From assembly GCA_001313365.1 (NCBI GenBank), contig BBFS01000011.1, forward strand, positions 7,700 to 71,699: a stretch of 64,000 nt of DNA, given 5' to 3'. Below, in pieces: positions 29,755-39,348 of this stretch; positions within the stretch are counted from its first letter, which is position 1; the number at the start of each line of letters is the position of its first letter. The notes below the pieces were generated by a model, which was not told the origin of the DNA, searched no databases, and was given only the letters and a program-made list of their open reading frames with translations. Origin of the DNA: Paenarthrobacter nitroguajacolicus JCM 14115. GTDB lineage: Bacteria > Actinomycetota > Actinomycetes > Actinomycetales > Micrococcaceae. Made by a program: the position numbers and the translations under genes.

Positions 29755-30266
29755 ATGGCTGCGGAAGGTTTCAGCGGACGGATCCCCCCCTTGGTGGTCG
29801 GAGTGCTGCCGGATCAGCATGTGGAGGTCCTCCAAACTGCCAGGACCCTCGCCGAGCAAATGGGCGTGCCGCTGGTTTGCGCTTATGTGGATGAGGCCAG
29901 CTACCTGGTGGAGTGGGACCCCCCCTCGCGCGAGACACACCGGATGTCGCTGCATCCCGAAAAGGATGACGAGGACGTCGCGGCCGTCCGTGGTGATCTG
30001 GGAAAGGCCATCGCGGAGGCTATGGACGGCGGCACGGCGGATTGGACTTTGCGCTTGCTCGCCGGGGATCCTGCCCGTGCCCTGGGCCGCTTGGCCTCGG
30101 ATATTGATGCGTCGATGATCATCGTAGGGACCCTGAACCTGGATTGGGGCACCGGATTTCCGAAGCCCTGAATGGCTCGGTGGCAGCCTGGCTGAGTCAT
30201 CACCAACGGCGGCCGGTGCTGATTGTGCCGCAAAAGAAGAGGCATGAAGCTGCCCATAAAAACTAA
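29755..30266 (+). CDS. Universal stress protein (UspA family)
   Basis: About 170 residues. Landmarks: PLVVGVLPDQHVEVLQTARTLAEQMGVPLVCAYVDE at the N-terminus, GDPARALGRLASDIDASMIIVGT in the nucleotide-binding half, and the recovered C-terminus SVAAWLSHHQRRPVLIVPQKK. GDPA and the G-x9-G(S) layout match ATP-binding USP proteins. The frame breaks at 30154 where GGG appears as GG; the raw frame would stop at 30171. ATG 29755. The downstream hairpin at 30361 probably ends the transcript. Confidence 0.82.
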
Positions 30267-30360
30267 AGCGAAAGTACTTATTCGAGGTGGTGGCGAAGGC
30301 GTCGCACGGCACGTAGAGTAATTACTGCAGGACGGCGAGAGCCCCCCCTGCTCAAAGACC

Positions 30361-30408
30361 GCTCCGGAGTGCGTATCCCCCCCCAATAACGCACTCCGGA
30401 GCTCTTTG
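30361..30408 (+). terminator. Rho-independent terminator after the USP gene
   Basis: GCTCCGGAGTGCGT (30361-30374) pairs perfectly with ACGCACTCCGGAGC (30389-30402), followed by TCTTTGTTTAAA. The C run of 8 in the loop is another of the window's long tracts. Confidence 0.82.
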
Positions 30409-30508
30409 TTTAAACGACGGATTACACCGCGTGCGGCCACCACCTTCTTTCACGCAAAAACGCCCCCCCGACACACCCTTTTGTAGGCGCGTCGAGGCCG
30501 TTCTCATT

Positions 30509-30775
30509 TCAAAGTGGGTGGTGACGGTTCGGCTCTTCACGTGGCTGGCGATGATGGGAAGCCGGTAGGGGGGGACAGCTTCACGCGAACGGTCTCTCAC
30601 GTCCCCCCCGCTGACGTACGACGGCGGCACTCACCTTGTGTGCCGCCGTCGAGCTTGGTGGGTGGTTGGCCTGGCTGCGTGCCGCCACCACCCACTTTGA
30701 TTTCCCAAGCGAGGCAACACGCCGCGTTCCCGGGCGTGTCCAGGTCTCCCCCGGGTTCAAAGTTGGTGGTGGAGG
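30509..30775. repeat. Inverted-repeat-bounded intergenic segment, family C; no gene in 30409-30781
   Basis: TCAAAGTGGGTGGTGACGG (30509-30527) and CCACCACCCACTTTGA (30685-30700) are inverted copies enclosing about 160 bases, and a further variant TTCAAAGTTGGTGGTGGAGG lies at 30756-30775. More copies are at 31457-31475 and 31531-31540. I see no convincing reading frame in 30409-30781; several short frames lack ribosome sites and family similarity. The arrangement resembles a REP cluster or a small non-autonomous element. Confidence 0.6.
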
Positions 30776-30781
30776 CACACC

Positions 30782-31417
30782 CTACTTTTGAAACCGAAGC
30801 TTCCACGGCGTCAGCGCGGACTCCAGCTGTTCACGGAGATTCATCTTGGAAGCACCCTCCACGCGTTCTTCAAAGTGAATGGGTACCTCAGCGATTTTCA
30901 GGCTCCGCCTGGCCGCCCGGTAATTCATCTCAACCTGGAATGAGTAGCCATCGCTTCGAATCGACGCCACATCAACTTGGTGGAGAGCGGAGGCTGTCCA
31001 CGCTTTGAATCCCGCTGTGGAATCTTTCACCTTCAAACCCAGAATTACACACACGTAGAAATTCGCCCATGCAGAGAGTGCCTTTCGGTGCCAAGGCCAT
31101 TCTGTCGCCGTAGATCCACCGGCAACATAGCGTGAGCCGATAACCAGCTTGGCGCCGGAGGTGCGGATACGGTCAAGCATCGTGGGAATGGCCGACACGG
31201 GGGGGTGGGACAGGTCCGCGTCCATTTGGATGACCACGTCGGATTCCTCGGCGAGAGCGCGGGTCATGCCTGCGACATATGCCCGGCCGAGCCCATCCTT
31301 CTCTTTCCTGTGCAGGACAGACACCGTTCCGCCGGATTCTGCAGCCAACTTGTCAGCAACTGCGCCTGTCCCATCCGGCGAATTGTCATCCACTATCAGC
31401 ACCTTGAGATCCTGCAT
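30782..31417 (-). CDS. Family 2 glycosyltransferase, N-terminally truncated (polyprenol-phosphate mannose synthase-like)
   Basis: 211 residues from ATG 31415-31417. It begins directly at KVLIVDDNSPDGTGA, which in dolichol/polyprenol-phosphate mannosyltransferases is preceded by about 30 residues holding the conserved P-TYNE nucleotide motif; that part is absent. Then come LHRKEKDGLGRAYVAGM, the metal-binding MDADLSHP, VIGSRYVAGGS, VKDSTAGFKAW and FEERVEGASKM. No C-terminal membrane helices follow. Upstream sequence runs straight into the family C repeat at 31457-31475, so the 5' end seems to have been lost. It may be nonfunctional. Confidence 0.75.
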   Translation of the reverse strand: MQDLKVLIVDDNSPDGTGAVADKLAAESGGTVSVLHRKEKDGLGRAYVAGMTRALAEESDVVIQMDADLSHPPVSAIPTMLDRIRTSGAKLVIGSRYVAGGSTATEWPWHRKALSAWANFYVCVILGLKVKDSTAGFKAWTASALHQVDVASIRSDGYSFQVEMNYRAARRSLKIAEVPIHFEERVEGASKMNLREQLESALTPWKLRFQK

Positions 31418-31456
31418 TCCCTCCGGGGGGGAGTAGCGGCGCTGACCAGGCGTGTA

Positions 31457-31540
31457 CCGTCACCACCCACTTTGAATCTGAAACTACCCCCGACGCGCCG
31501 CGAAGGACGGCGCGTCGGACCCAGTCGCCCTCAAAGTGGG
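31457..31540. repeat. Inverted repeat pair, family C (second cluster)
   Basis: CCGTCACCACCCACTTTGA (31457-31475) is the exact reverse complement of 30509-30527, about 930 bases away, and TCAAAGTGGG (31531-31540) faces it. The element abuts the truncated glycosyltransferase on one side and the stop codon of the LssY-domain gene (31541-31543) on the other. Confidence 0.7.
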
Positions 31541-32860
31541 TCAGGAAGGTACCCGCCGGCCAACTACCGACGCCGGAACCGCCGGAATGCGCTGCCGCTT
31601 TGCGTACACACGGGCACGTTGGCTGGACAGGGCCAGGAGCACCAGAATGTCAGTGGCCAAACCGGAGAGGCCAGCTTCGAGGGTGATGTTTGCGCTGCCC
31701 GTGGAGTAGTCGATTGCCTGGACCAGGATCGAGATGGAGCTCAAGCCCATGGCAATCACGCGGGCACCATTGCTGCCAAGAAGATGCGCCAGGCCAGGAA
31801 AACTTCACCCAGCCCGAACACCAGGACCACAGCTGCTATCAAGGCGATTGCCGCCGTCGTGCTTTGCGGGTCTGACGAGTCGTCGTCGAAGGTGAGCCCG
31901 GAAATTTCACCGCCGGAGGTGAACAACGTGATCGCCAGAACCAAAGCCGCCACCGCCCTGGCCACCACCAAAGCAGCCCCCCCCATCAAGATGGGGGGGC
32001 GGGCCGCCTGTCCCTGCTATCGGTGCGGCTGGGCGGCTGATCCGAGGGAACCAGGACGCCGCGTGCGTCGACGATCGGCAAGTCGCCGTCAGTAGAGATT
32101 GAATCCCCCCCGCCGCCGTTGCGTGAGTGGTATCCGGTGGAGAAGTCCTTGATGACTTGGACTGAGACAGCTGGTTCCGCCGCCGAAACGGTTGAAACGA
32201 TGTGGTCCCGCTCCACGTCGGTGTTCTGCTCAATCTTGTGCGTGATCTGCAGGGTGAACAGGGAGAAGCCAACGCTGCGGTCGTAGGTTCCGGCGGCAAG
32301 CCAATCCACTTTGTGTCCACCCGGTAGGAGCCAGCCTTCGGGCAACGCCAGAAGCGGACGTGGTGGCGTTTGCCCGGGTTGTTGTCCACTTCCTGCTGGT
32401 AGGCGAAGTCTTGCTGTCGATCAAAGAGATACAGCGGACTGACGGGCGCCTCGGAGTAGCTACGCCGGAAAATAGTTGAGCTGATGATGCGCCGGCTGCT
32501 GACGAAAGTGACGTCGTCGGCCTTGGTCCATCCAGCAGACTCCATGATGGCGTGGATCTGGGGCTCGGCACCCAGCAAGGCAACGTTGACCGGGTCACCC
32601 AAGAGCCCGTCGCTGGTCCTTGCCCGGCCAATGAAATAGCCCGGCACATAGATGGTGGTCAGGATCCGGTGGAGCCGTGGGAGCAGCAAATAGGCGAGGA
32701 ACGCCAGAACACCACGTAGAACCACACCTGCCCCCCACCCCAGCTGGAAGCTCTCGCCCACCAACAAGAATGCAAGCCATGCTGCGGCGACTCCGCCCAG
32801 GACGAAGAAGGCGTGGTCGAGCCGGGTGTCTGTCACTCCTTTGTTGGCCGCTTTGAACAT
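31541..32860 (-). CDS. LssY C-terminal domain membrane protein
   Basis: About 435 residues from ATG 32858-32860. Two N-terminal helices (HAFFVLGGVAAAWLAFLLVG and a second at VVLRGVLAFLAYLLL) are followed by the LssY-like soluble domain: GRARTSDGLLGDPVNVALLG, GWTKADDVTFVSSRRIISSTIFRRSYSEAPVSPLYLF, RHHVRFWRCPEG. The C-terminal part adds about four helices (AALVVARAVAALVLAITL and onward). Breaks at 31770, 31981-31999 and 32325 split the raw reading; I join them because the last soluble stretch runs in frame into ILMGAALVV. Function of the domain is unknown; LssY is associated with a type I secretion locus in Legionella. Confidence 0.75.
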
Positions 32861-33009
32861 GGATGCTCCCCCTCCGCTCCTTAAGCTTCGGCGTTGGGGG
32901 GGCGGCTGTTGTACAGACCAATACATACAGCGCCGGAAACCAAGCGGCCGCGACCGGCGCCTCCACCTTCGTCACCGAACGCAGGGAGGCACTGAAGGCC
33001 AAGGTTTAG
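32859..33009 (+). CDS. Possible small protein or gene remnant
   Basis: If the C run at 32868 is 4 and the G run near 32896 is normal, a 48-residue frame opens at ATG 32859. It ends SAGNQAAATGASTFVTERREALKAKV with TAG 33007-33009. The last 30 codons have typical high-GC codon use. There is no ribosome site, and the start overlaps the LssY start on the other strand, so this may instead be the tail of a lost gene. Confidence 0.25.
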
Positions 33010-33059
33010 TGTCCTTCAGCGCTGAGGCGAGTCCCGGCGTCGAGCGTTACGCCTTGGTA

Positions 33060-34033
33060 TCAAGTGATCTGAACCTGAAGCTTGTTGTTCCCGATAAGCC
33101 ACTGCAGCGCCTCACGAACGGCCTGTTCCGGCTCGTAGCGGGGGGGCGTAGCCCAGGAGGGACCTGGCTTTTTCGATGGTGAGGCAGTGGTTTCGGGAGA
33201 GGTGGGCCCAGCTCGTGTCGGCGTGTTCGGGCGTGGTGGTTTCGCGAAAGTCCTCCCAGCTGACCATCTCCGAGTGTGGCTCCCGCCCGAACCACGATGC
33301 CGCGATTTCCAGGTAGCCACGAACTGTCAGGGCGGACGGAGCAACAATGTTGAAGTCCTCGCCGGCGGCCGATTCCCGGCTCTGCATTGCTTTCTCGAAG
33401 GCCTGCGCGAGGTCGTCCGCATGGACGTGATGCATCAGTTCGGTGCCACCTCCCGGAATCTGAAGTGGCTGTCCGGCCGCGATCTTTTGCCACACGGAGG
33501 GATCGAAATTTCCGAGCGGACCCACGGGATGCCATCCGGGACCGACAATGTGTCCGGGGGGGTGCAGTGACGTAGTGATGAGCCCTCCGGAGGCCGTCTC
33601 ATCCTTCAGCATCCCGGCAATATCGCGCTTCTGGATGCCGTATTCATCCAGCGGCTCCGCGGTGGAGTCCGACCCCTCTGAGATGGGCAACTTCCGACTG
33701 GCACCATAACGCCAGATCGACCCGCAATGCAGCAGATGCCCCCGTCTCGCCGCGCAGCCGGTTCACCAGCGCCGTGGCGGAGTCGAGCGTGAAGCACACC
33801 AGGTCAATTACGACGTCGGCTCCCAGTCCGGCGACCCGGTCACCGAAGGTGCCCTCCCGATCTTCGAGGTGGCGGTCCGCAGTAACCTGCCGGACCTGCT
33901 GCCACTCGGGCGCGTCAACGTATGCCGCGCTGGTCCCGCGGCTGATATTGATGACGTCGTGTCCGCCCCGGACGAGCCGGGGGATGAGGAATGAGCCAAT
34001 ATGGCCGCTTCCGCCGATAACAACAATTTTCAT
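33060..34033 (-). CDS. NAD-dependent epimerase/dehydratase (extended SDR)
   Basis: About 320 residues. ATG 34031-34033 begins MKIVVIGGSGHIGSFLIPRLVRGGHDV, the NAD-binding GxxGxxG motif. ADVVIDLVCFT follows, then a YGIQKRD segment fitting the catalytic YxxxK, HPGHIVGPGWHPVGPLGNFD, HHVHADDLAQAFEKAM and LTIEKARSLLGYAPRYEPEQAVREAL. This matches nucleoside-diphosphate-sugar epimerase-like proteins. The frame is broken in the 33700-33740 segment and at 33147. No sugar pathway genes adjoin it, so the substrate is unknown. Confidence 0.8.
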
Positions 34034-34150
34034 GTGTCTTCCGATCTTCACCAGTCACGGTAATGACTGTTCGGTGCCGCCCCCCCGTAGGGCCGGATAG
34101 GGCTTTCGCGGACCGTTGACTGTCTCCGGCCAGATGCTTACTCTATCGAA

Positions 34151-34400
34151 ATGACTAACGTGAAGAAGAAGATTGCGTCCGTATTCGCGGCCACCTCTAT
34201 CCTGGCTGGCGGTGGAATTGCTTTGGCTGCCCCCGGCCGAGGCGGCCAGCACCTACGTCTATTGGTTTCATACGAAGGCGACGTGCGAGTCGAACCTGGA
34301 TGCCGCCAGGCCCGGATTCGGTTCCTACGTGCGCCTGGTCGAGGGGGGGTGTGTCCGGAACGGCAACGGCTACGCCTACACGGTGGTGTGGCGGTACTGA
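34151..34400 (+). CDS. Small secreted protein
   Basis: About 83 residues. MTNVKKKIASVFAATSILAGGGIALAAPAEAA is a clear signal peptide with an Ala-x-Ala cleavage site. The mature part is about 50 residues (STYVYWFHTKATCESNLDAAR ... YAYTVVWRY) with two cysteines that could form a disulfide. The frame is broken near 34232, where the C run seems one base long. It is followed by a strong terminator. I do not recognise a function. Confidence 0.62.
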
Positions 34401-34430
34401 CAGCCCCCACACCCAGCCCGCACAATTCCA

Positions 34431-34473
34431 AGCCCGACGTCGGCACCCACCTGAGTGCCGACGTCGGGCTTTA
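34431..34473 (+). terminator. Strong Rho-independent terminator
   Basis: AGCCCGACGTCGGCAC (34431-34446) pairs perfectly with GTGCCGACGTCGGGCT (34455-34470), then TTTAT. It ends the small secreted protein gene. The core CGACGTCGGCAC recurs in the palindrome at 36973-37005. Confidence 0.88.
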
Positions 34474-34666
34474 TCGTGGCCACCGCAGCGCCGCCAACGT
34501 CAACCCACCACATAATAACGAGACTTACTTGTTCCCGGGTTAGACAAACGGCGGGCTCCCCCCCGACTAGCATGAATAGTCCGGGTAAGCCCGGGTACGT
34601 GACCTCTTGAACGACCCCCCCTCGGACGGTCGGCGTTGACGCGGCGACCACGTAAAGGAGAAAACT

Positions 34667-36966
34667 GTGCGGGAGCCTGCAGTCAACGAGAGCGTGTCAG
34701 AAATCAGCGAAGCTCCGGAAGAAAATCCAGAGGAGACGCCACAGGAAACGCCCGATGAAACCGCAAGCGAACCGGCGGAAATCACCTTTGACGAACAGTT
34801 TTATCCAGCTCGGCCCAAGGCGCTGCGGCCGATCGCCCGGAGGCGGCAGTTCTTCGCCGCCCGGCCCTCCTTGGAATTCGACGGCCTGAACTCCACCTAT
34901 GTGGACTGGCTCAGGAACCAGTCCATGTTGGGTGACGCCAACACCATGGCCCGGCAATTGTCCGGGCAGGCCAGCATGTGGCAGAACTCGTACGCCAGGC
35001 CGAATCCGCGCGCAGCCGTTGAGCGTTCACCCGTCTGGTTCACGGCCTACCCCCCTGTCCTTCATCACCAAAGACGGGCAGTCCTTCCTTTCCGCGTTGG
35101 GCGATCCCGCACTCTGGGACGCGTTCAGCGAGATCGGAATCCGGGGGGGACTGCACACTGGACCGGTCAAGCTGGCCGGTGGTATCCGCGGCTGGTCCCA
35201 GACACCCAGCGTGGACGGCCACTTTGACCGGATCAGCATGGCGATCGACCCCGCATTCGGCACCGAAGAAGAGTTCCGCCAGATGTGCGAGGTGGCCAAT
35301 GACCATGGCGGCACCGTCATTGACGACATCGTTCCCGGGCACACAGGCAAGGGGGGGCGGACTTCCGACTCGCCGAAATGAACTTCCGGGACTACCCCCG
35401 GCATCTATCACATGGTGGACATCCCCGAAGAGGACTGGCACCTGCTGCCGGACGTTCCCGAGGGCGAAGACTCGGTGAACATCAGCCCGGCGGCCGAGGA
35501 AGCCCTGCAGCAGGCCGGTTACATTATTGGTCGGCTCCAACGGGTGATTTTCTACGAACCCGGCGTCAAGGAAACCAACTGGAGCGCCACCAAGCCCATC
35601 ATCGACACCACCGGCAAAACCCGCCGGTGGGTCTATCTCCACTACTTCAAATCGGGCAGCCTTCCATCAACTGGCTGGACCCAACGTTCGCCGGGATGCG
35701 CCTGGTGGTTGGCGACGCCCTGCACTCATTGCTGGATTTGGGGACCGGCGCCTCCGGCTTGATGCCAACGGGTTCCTGGGCGTCGAGAAGAGTGCTGAAG
35801 AAGAACCGGGCTGGTCGGAGGGCCACCCACTGTCCGAGGCCGCCAACCAGCTGATTGGTTCCATGATCCGCAAGGTGGGCGGGTTCTCCTTCCAGGAGCT
35901 CAACCTCACCATCGATGACATCAAGACGCAGTCCGAGTCCGGCCCGGATCTCTCCTACGACTTCATCACCCGGCCCGCTTATCACTACGCTTTGGTCATC
36001 GGGGATACCGAGTTCCTGCGCCTGACCTTGCGGCTTTCCATGGAGATCGGCGTGGACCAGGCATCGCTGGTACATGCCCTCCAGAACCACGATGAACTGA
36101 CCTACGAGTTGCTCCATTTTGCCGCCGGGCACAGGGATGACGTCTTCGAACTTGCCGGTGAGGAGCTCACCGGCGCAGAGGTGGCGGAGAAGGTCCAGAA
36201 CACCATGCGGGAACGACTTACGGGTGAGAACGGGCCCTACAACGCAGTCTTCACCACCAATGGCATCGCCTGCACCACGGTCAGCTTCATCATGGCGGCC
36301 CTTGGCATCAAGGACCAGGACGCCATCACCGAGGAGCAGGAAGCGCAGGTCCTGGATGCCCACGTGCTGCTGTCCATGTACAACGCTTTGCAGCCTGGGG
36401 TTTTTGCGCTTTCCGGTTGGGACCTCACGGGCATCACAGCGCTTGACCGCGAGACGGTCCGCGAGCTCACCTCGCAGGGTGACACCCGCTGGATCAACCG
36501 TGGCGCACACGATCTCATGGGCACCAGCCCGGACGCGAAAACCTCCCTTGCCGGAATGCCCCGCGCCCGGAGCCTCTACGGTCCGCTGCCCGATCAGCTG
36601 AAGGATCCGAACTCTTACGCCCGGCGGCTGCAGCAGATCCTTACTGTGCGGGAGGAGTCGGGGGGGATCGCCACCAGCACGCTGCTGGACGTGCCCGACG
36701 TTTCCCACCGAGGGCTGCTGGTGCTGGTCAACCAGCTCGCCGACGAAGCACTGCAGGTTACGGTCCTGAACTTCTCGGACCAGGACATCGCCGGCAGTAT
36801 CCAGTCCTCTCACCTTGTTCCGGGCTCCACCGTCCACGATTTGTTCTCGGGCGAAGACGTCGGCCAGGTAGACGACCTCCACAGCTTCTTCCTCGAACTG
36901 CCTGCCTTCCAAGGCACGGCGCTTCTGCTGAAGGACCCGGTAGTGGAGGACGAGGTCACCGAATAG
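34667..36966 (+). CDS. GH13 alpha-amylase superfamily enzyme (trehalose synthase-like)
   Basis: About 760 residues from GTG 34667 with AAAGGAG upstream. An acidic N-terminal tail ([24 protein letters not shown]) precedes the catalytic domain. GH13 motifs are present in a modified form: DDIVPGHTG for region [11 protein letters not shown] with the nucleophile Asp for region II, FQELNL with the acid/base Glu for region III, and LQNHDELTY for region IV. The C-terminal beta domain ends [14 protein letters not shown]. Such proteins act on trehalose, maltose or related disaccharides; which one is not clear. Frame breaks between 35045 and 35800. Palindromes flank the gene on both sides. Confidence 0.8.
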
Positions 36967-36972
36967 GACGCA

Positions 36973-37005
36973 CGACGTCGGCACTTACGGTGGGTGCCGA
37001 CGTCG
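36973..37005. repeat. Palindrome sharing the core of the 34431 terminator
   Basis: CGACGTCGGCAC (36973-36984) pairs with GTGCCGACGTCG (36994-37005), seven bases after the GH13 stop. The same 12-base arm occurs in the terminator upstream of the GH13 gene. There is no T tract. Confidence 0.7.
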
Positions 37006-37047
37006 AGGCTCCTGTTCCGTCCGCACCCTCATAACCCCTAACATTCC

Positions 37048-37108
37048 CGCGAGTTGGCATTTAATGGCGATGTTTTTGGGAAACATCGGCATTAAATGCC
37101 AACTCGCG
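37048..37108. terminator. Long near-perfect hairpin between convergent genes
   Basis: The arms CGCGAGTTGGCATTTAATG followed by CGATGTTT, and AAACATCG followed by CATTAAATGCCAACTCGCG, pair over about 27 bases with one G-G mismatch and a 5-base loop. It lies 5 bases from the ppk2 stop codon and downstream of the GH13 gene, so it can end both transcripts. It resembles a dispersed REP element more than a simple terminator. Confidence 0.75.
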
Positions 37109-37113
37109 GAGGG

Positions 37114-38063
37114 TTAGTCGCCGACGGCGTCGCGGCCGCGTCGGAGGATGAGCGGATCGGCGTCGTAAACCACTGAGGTGTCCTTGTCCTCATAGTCGAA
37201 CTGGTTGAGGAAGTAGCGCATGGCGTTGATCCGGGCGCGCTTCTTGTCGTTGGACTTGATGGTGATCCACGGTGCGTGGTCAGAGTCCGTATGCAGGAAC
37301 GTTCGTTCTTTCGCGTCCGTGTATTCGTCCCAGCGATCCAGCGACGCCAGGTCCATGGGCGAGAGCTTCCAACGGCGGACGGGGTCGATCTGGCGGATGG
37401 CGAAGCGGGTGCGCTGCTCCTGCCGGGTCACGGAGAACCAGAACTTGGTGACGTGGATGCCGGCGTCAACCAGCATCTTCTCGAAGACCGGCGCCTGGCC
37501 CACGAAGGTGTCGTATTCGTCGTCCGTGCAGAACCCCCATGACGCGTTCCACATTGGCGCGGTTGTACCAGGAGCGGTCGAACATGACGATTTCACCCGC
37601 AGTGGGAAGGTGCTGGATGTAGCGCTGGAAATACCACTGGCCTTGCTCACGGTCAGAGGGCTTGGCGAGCGCTACCGTCCGGGCAGAGCGGGGATCCAGA
37701 TGCTCGGTGAAACGCTTGATAGTGCCACCCTTGCCGGCGGCGTCGCGTCCCTCGAAGACAATGACGTGCTTCAGACCGAGGTCCTGCCCCCCCAGTACTG
37801 GAACTTCAACAGCTCGATCTGCAGGCGGTACTTCTCGATCTCGTACTCGTCGCGGGTCATCCGCTGTTCGTACGGATAATCTTCGTTCCACGTTTCCACC
37901 GCTGATCCACCGGGATCGATGAGGTCCGGGTCTTCGCCCTGCCCTCCGCTGATGGTGTAGCCGAGCTCCACCAGGTGTCGATGGTTTCACGCAGGTTGTC
38001 CCTGACCCACCAATCGTCCAAAGATGTGGCTTGCGCGGTGGGTGGGGGGGTTGCCTCCGTCAT
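37114..38063 (-). CDS. ppk2: Polyphosphate kinase 2
   Basis: About 315 residues. ATG 38061-38063 with AGGAGG upstream. Walker [17 protein letters not shown], Walker [21 protein letters not shown], then [31 protein letters not shown] with lid-loop basic residues, and [22 protein letters not shown]. This is a single-domain PPK2 that transfers phosphate between polyphosphate and nucleotides; the direction preferred cannot be told from sequence. Breaks near 37545, 37790 and 37970 are probable errors. Confidence 0.92.
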
Positions 38064-38143
38064 ACGGTCCTCCTGGTCTGCCGGGTAGTGCGCGGCAGCC
38101 TAGCAGTGCTTGGTGACGGGAACGTGAACGGGCAATTCAGCGG

Positions 38144-38827
38144 TCAGCCGTGGTTGTGGCGGGCCTCTATCTGCGTGAAAAGCAGCCAGGTCAACCAGAC
38201 ACCCACAAGGATCGCAACGCCAGGAAGCAGGTCAACGGGAGCAAGTTCGCGTCCTGCGGGGAGAAGCGCAAAGCCCATCCACACAGCCACGACCACCACA
38301 ACGATGCTCAGTGCCTCTGGAACCAGGTCCAAAGTCCTGCGTCGGAGCAGCTTAGCCACCAACTCCCCCCCAAGCATGATCACCACGATGGCTGCTCCCA
38401 TTCCCAGCGGGTAGGCGCTGAAGCCGGGGACGAAGTCCTGGCTGGTGCTCCACACCATAAAGACAATCAAGCCCACCAAGAGCGCCGAGGACTTGATGAG
38501 CGCCCCCACCAATGAGCAAGACCGGAATCCTCCGCTCCTTGTCGTGGCGCTTCCGTGGAATGTAGTCCCATGCGCCTCGGGTGAGCTTGGAGCTGATCCA
38601 TCCGGCAACAAGCACCAGGCCAGCGGGACCAGCACGGGCGTCACGTAGTTGTTGCTGACGGCCCAAAAGAAAGCCAAAAGCGCCGTGTAAACCTGAGGGG
38701 GTGGCAATGATTCCCAACCACCAGCCCGTCAGGAATTCCTTGCGGCTCCGGGGGGGAGGTCAACAGGATGGACCAGGAACTGGGTTTCCGGGTCCGGTAG
38801 TTGGACCTTTTCTTCGATGGGATTCAT
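38144..38827 (-). CDS. Multi-pass membrane protein of unknown function
   Basis: About 228 residues from ATG 38825-38827 with GGAGGCG upstream. A polar N-terminal 40 residues is followed by five to six helices: LAFFWAVSNNYVTPVLVPLAW, ALIKSSALLVGLIVFMVW, GMGAAIVVIMLGGELVAKLL, LSIVVVVVAVWMGFALL and LLPGVAILVGVWLTWLLF. A basic loop KLTRGAWDYIPRKRHDKERR lies between the first helices. Frame breaks near 38508, 38600 and 38700. Its start overlaps the stop of the gene before it as ATGA, so the two are coupled. Confidence 0.7.
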
Positions 38828-39304
38828 GACGCCTCCAAGGGACCTGCTCGATGTAGGGCGGTCGCAGACCCGCTCTGGCGATTTCGTATACCTTTTGGCG
38901 CGCCACACCGAGCTCAGCAGCTACGGTTACCGCGCTGTATTCGTCCAGCAGTTCGGCAACAGCTGCCGACCTGACTCCGGACGCCCTCGAGTTCAAATGC
39001 GCAGCGAAGATGCTCACCTCGGCTGAGAGGAGTGCAACGGCGAGGGGGGGCCGCCGAATGGATCTGCCCAGCCTGGCTGGCCCCCCGGCGGCAGCCGCAT
39101 AAAGGGCATCCCCCACCATCGGCGAGGACGGCCTTGAGCTGTTCCGGGGGTGATGCCGCGTTCAGCGAACCTTGCGGCTGCGGTTTCCCTGGTTCCGTCG
39201 TCCACGGGACGGTGGGTAAGGACCTGCTGCCACCGTGAATCCGAGGGGGGGCTGGACGCGGGGGGGATGTCACCCCGGGGGGGTTGACTGCTCATGTCGT
39301 CCAT
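38824..39304 (-). CDS. Hypothetical protein with C-terminal helix-turn-helix
   Basis: About 160 residues. The N-terminus MDDMSSQPPRGDIPPASS is disordered; RWQQVLTHRPVDDGTRETAAARFAERGITPEQLKAVLADG follows. The C-terminal part AVAELLDEYSAVTVAAELGVARQKVYEIARAGLR reads like a helix-turn-helix that could bind DNA. Frame breaks at 39046, 39082 and 39145. The 3' end is uncertain: the raw frame runs to 38760, but one extra C near 38837 would end it at TGA 38824-38826, overlapping the membrane protein start. Confidence 0.6.
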
Positions 39305-39348
39305 AGTGCGCCGCCCATGGCTGCGGCGTCAACCCCTGGGTGACAAAT

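Noticed and set aside
31541..31989. Separate small membrane gene after the LssY-domain gene
   Set aside because: No start with a ribosome site, and correcting two runs joins it in frame to the LssY protein.
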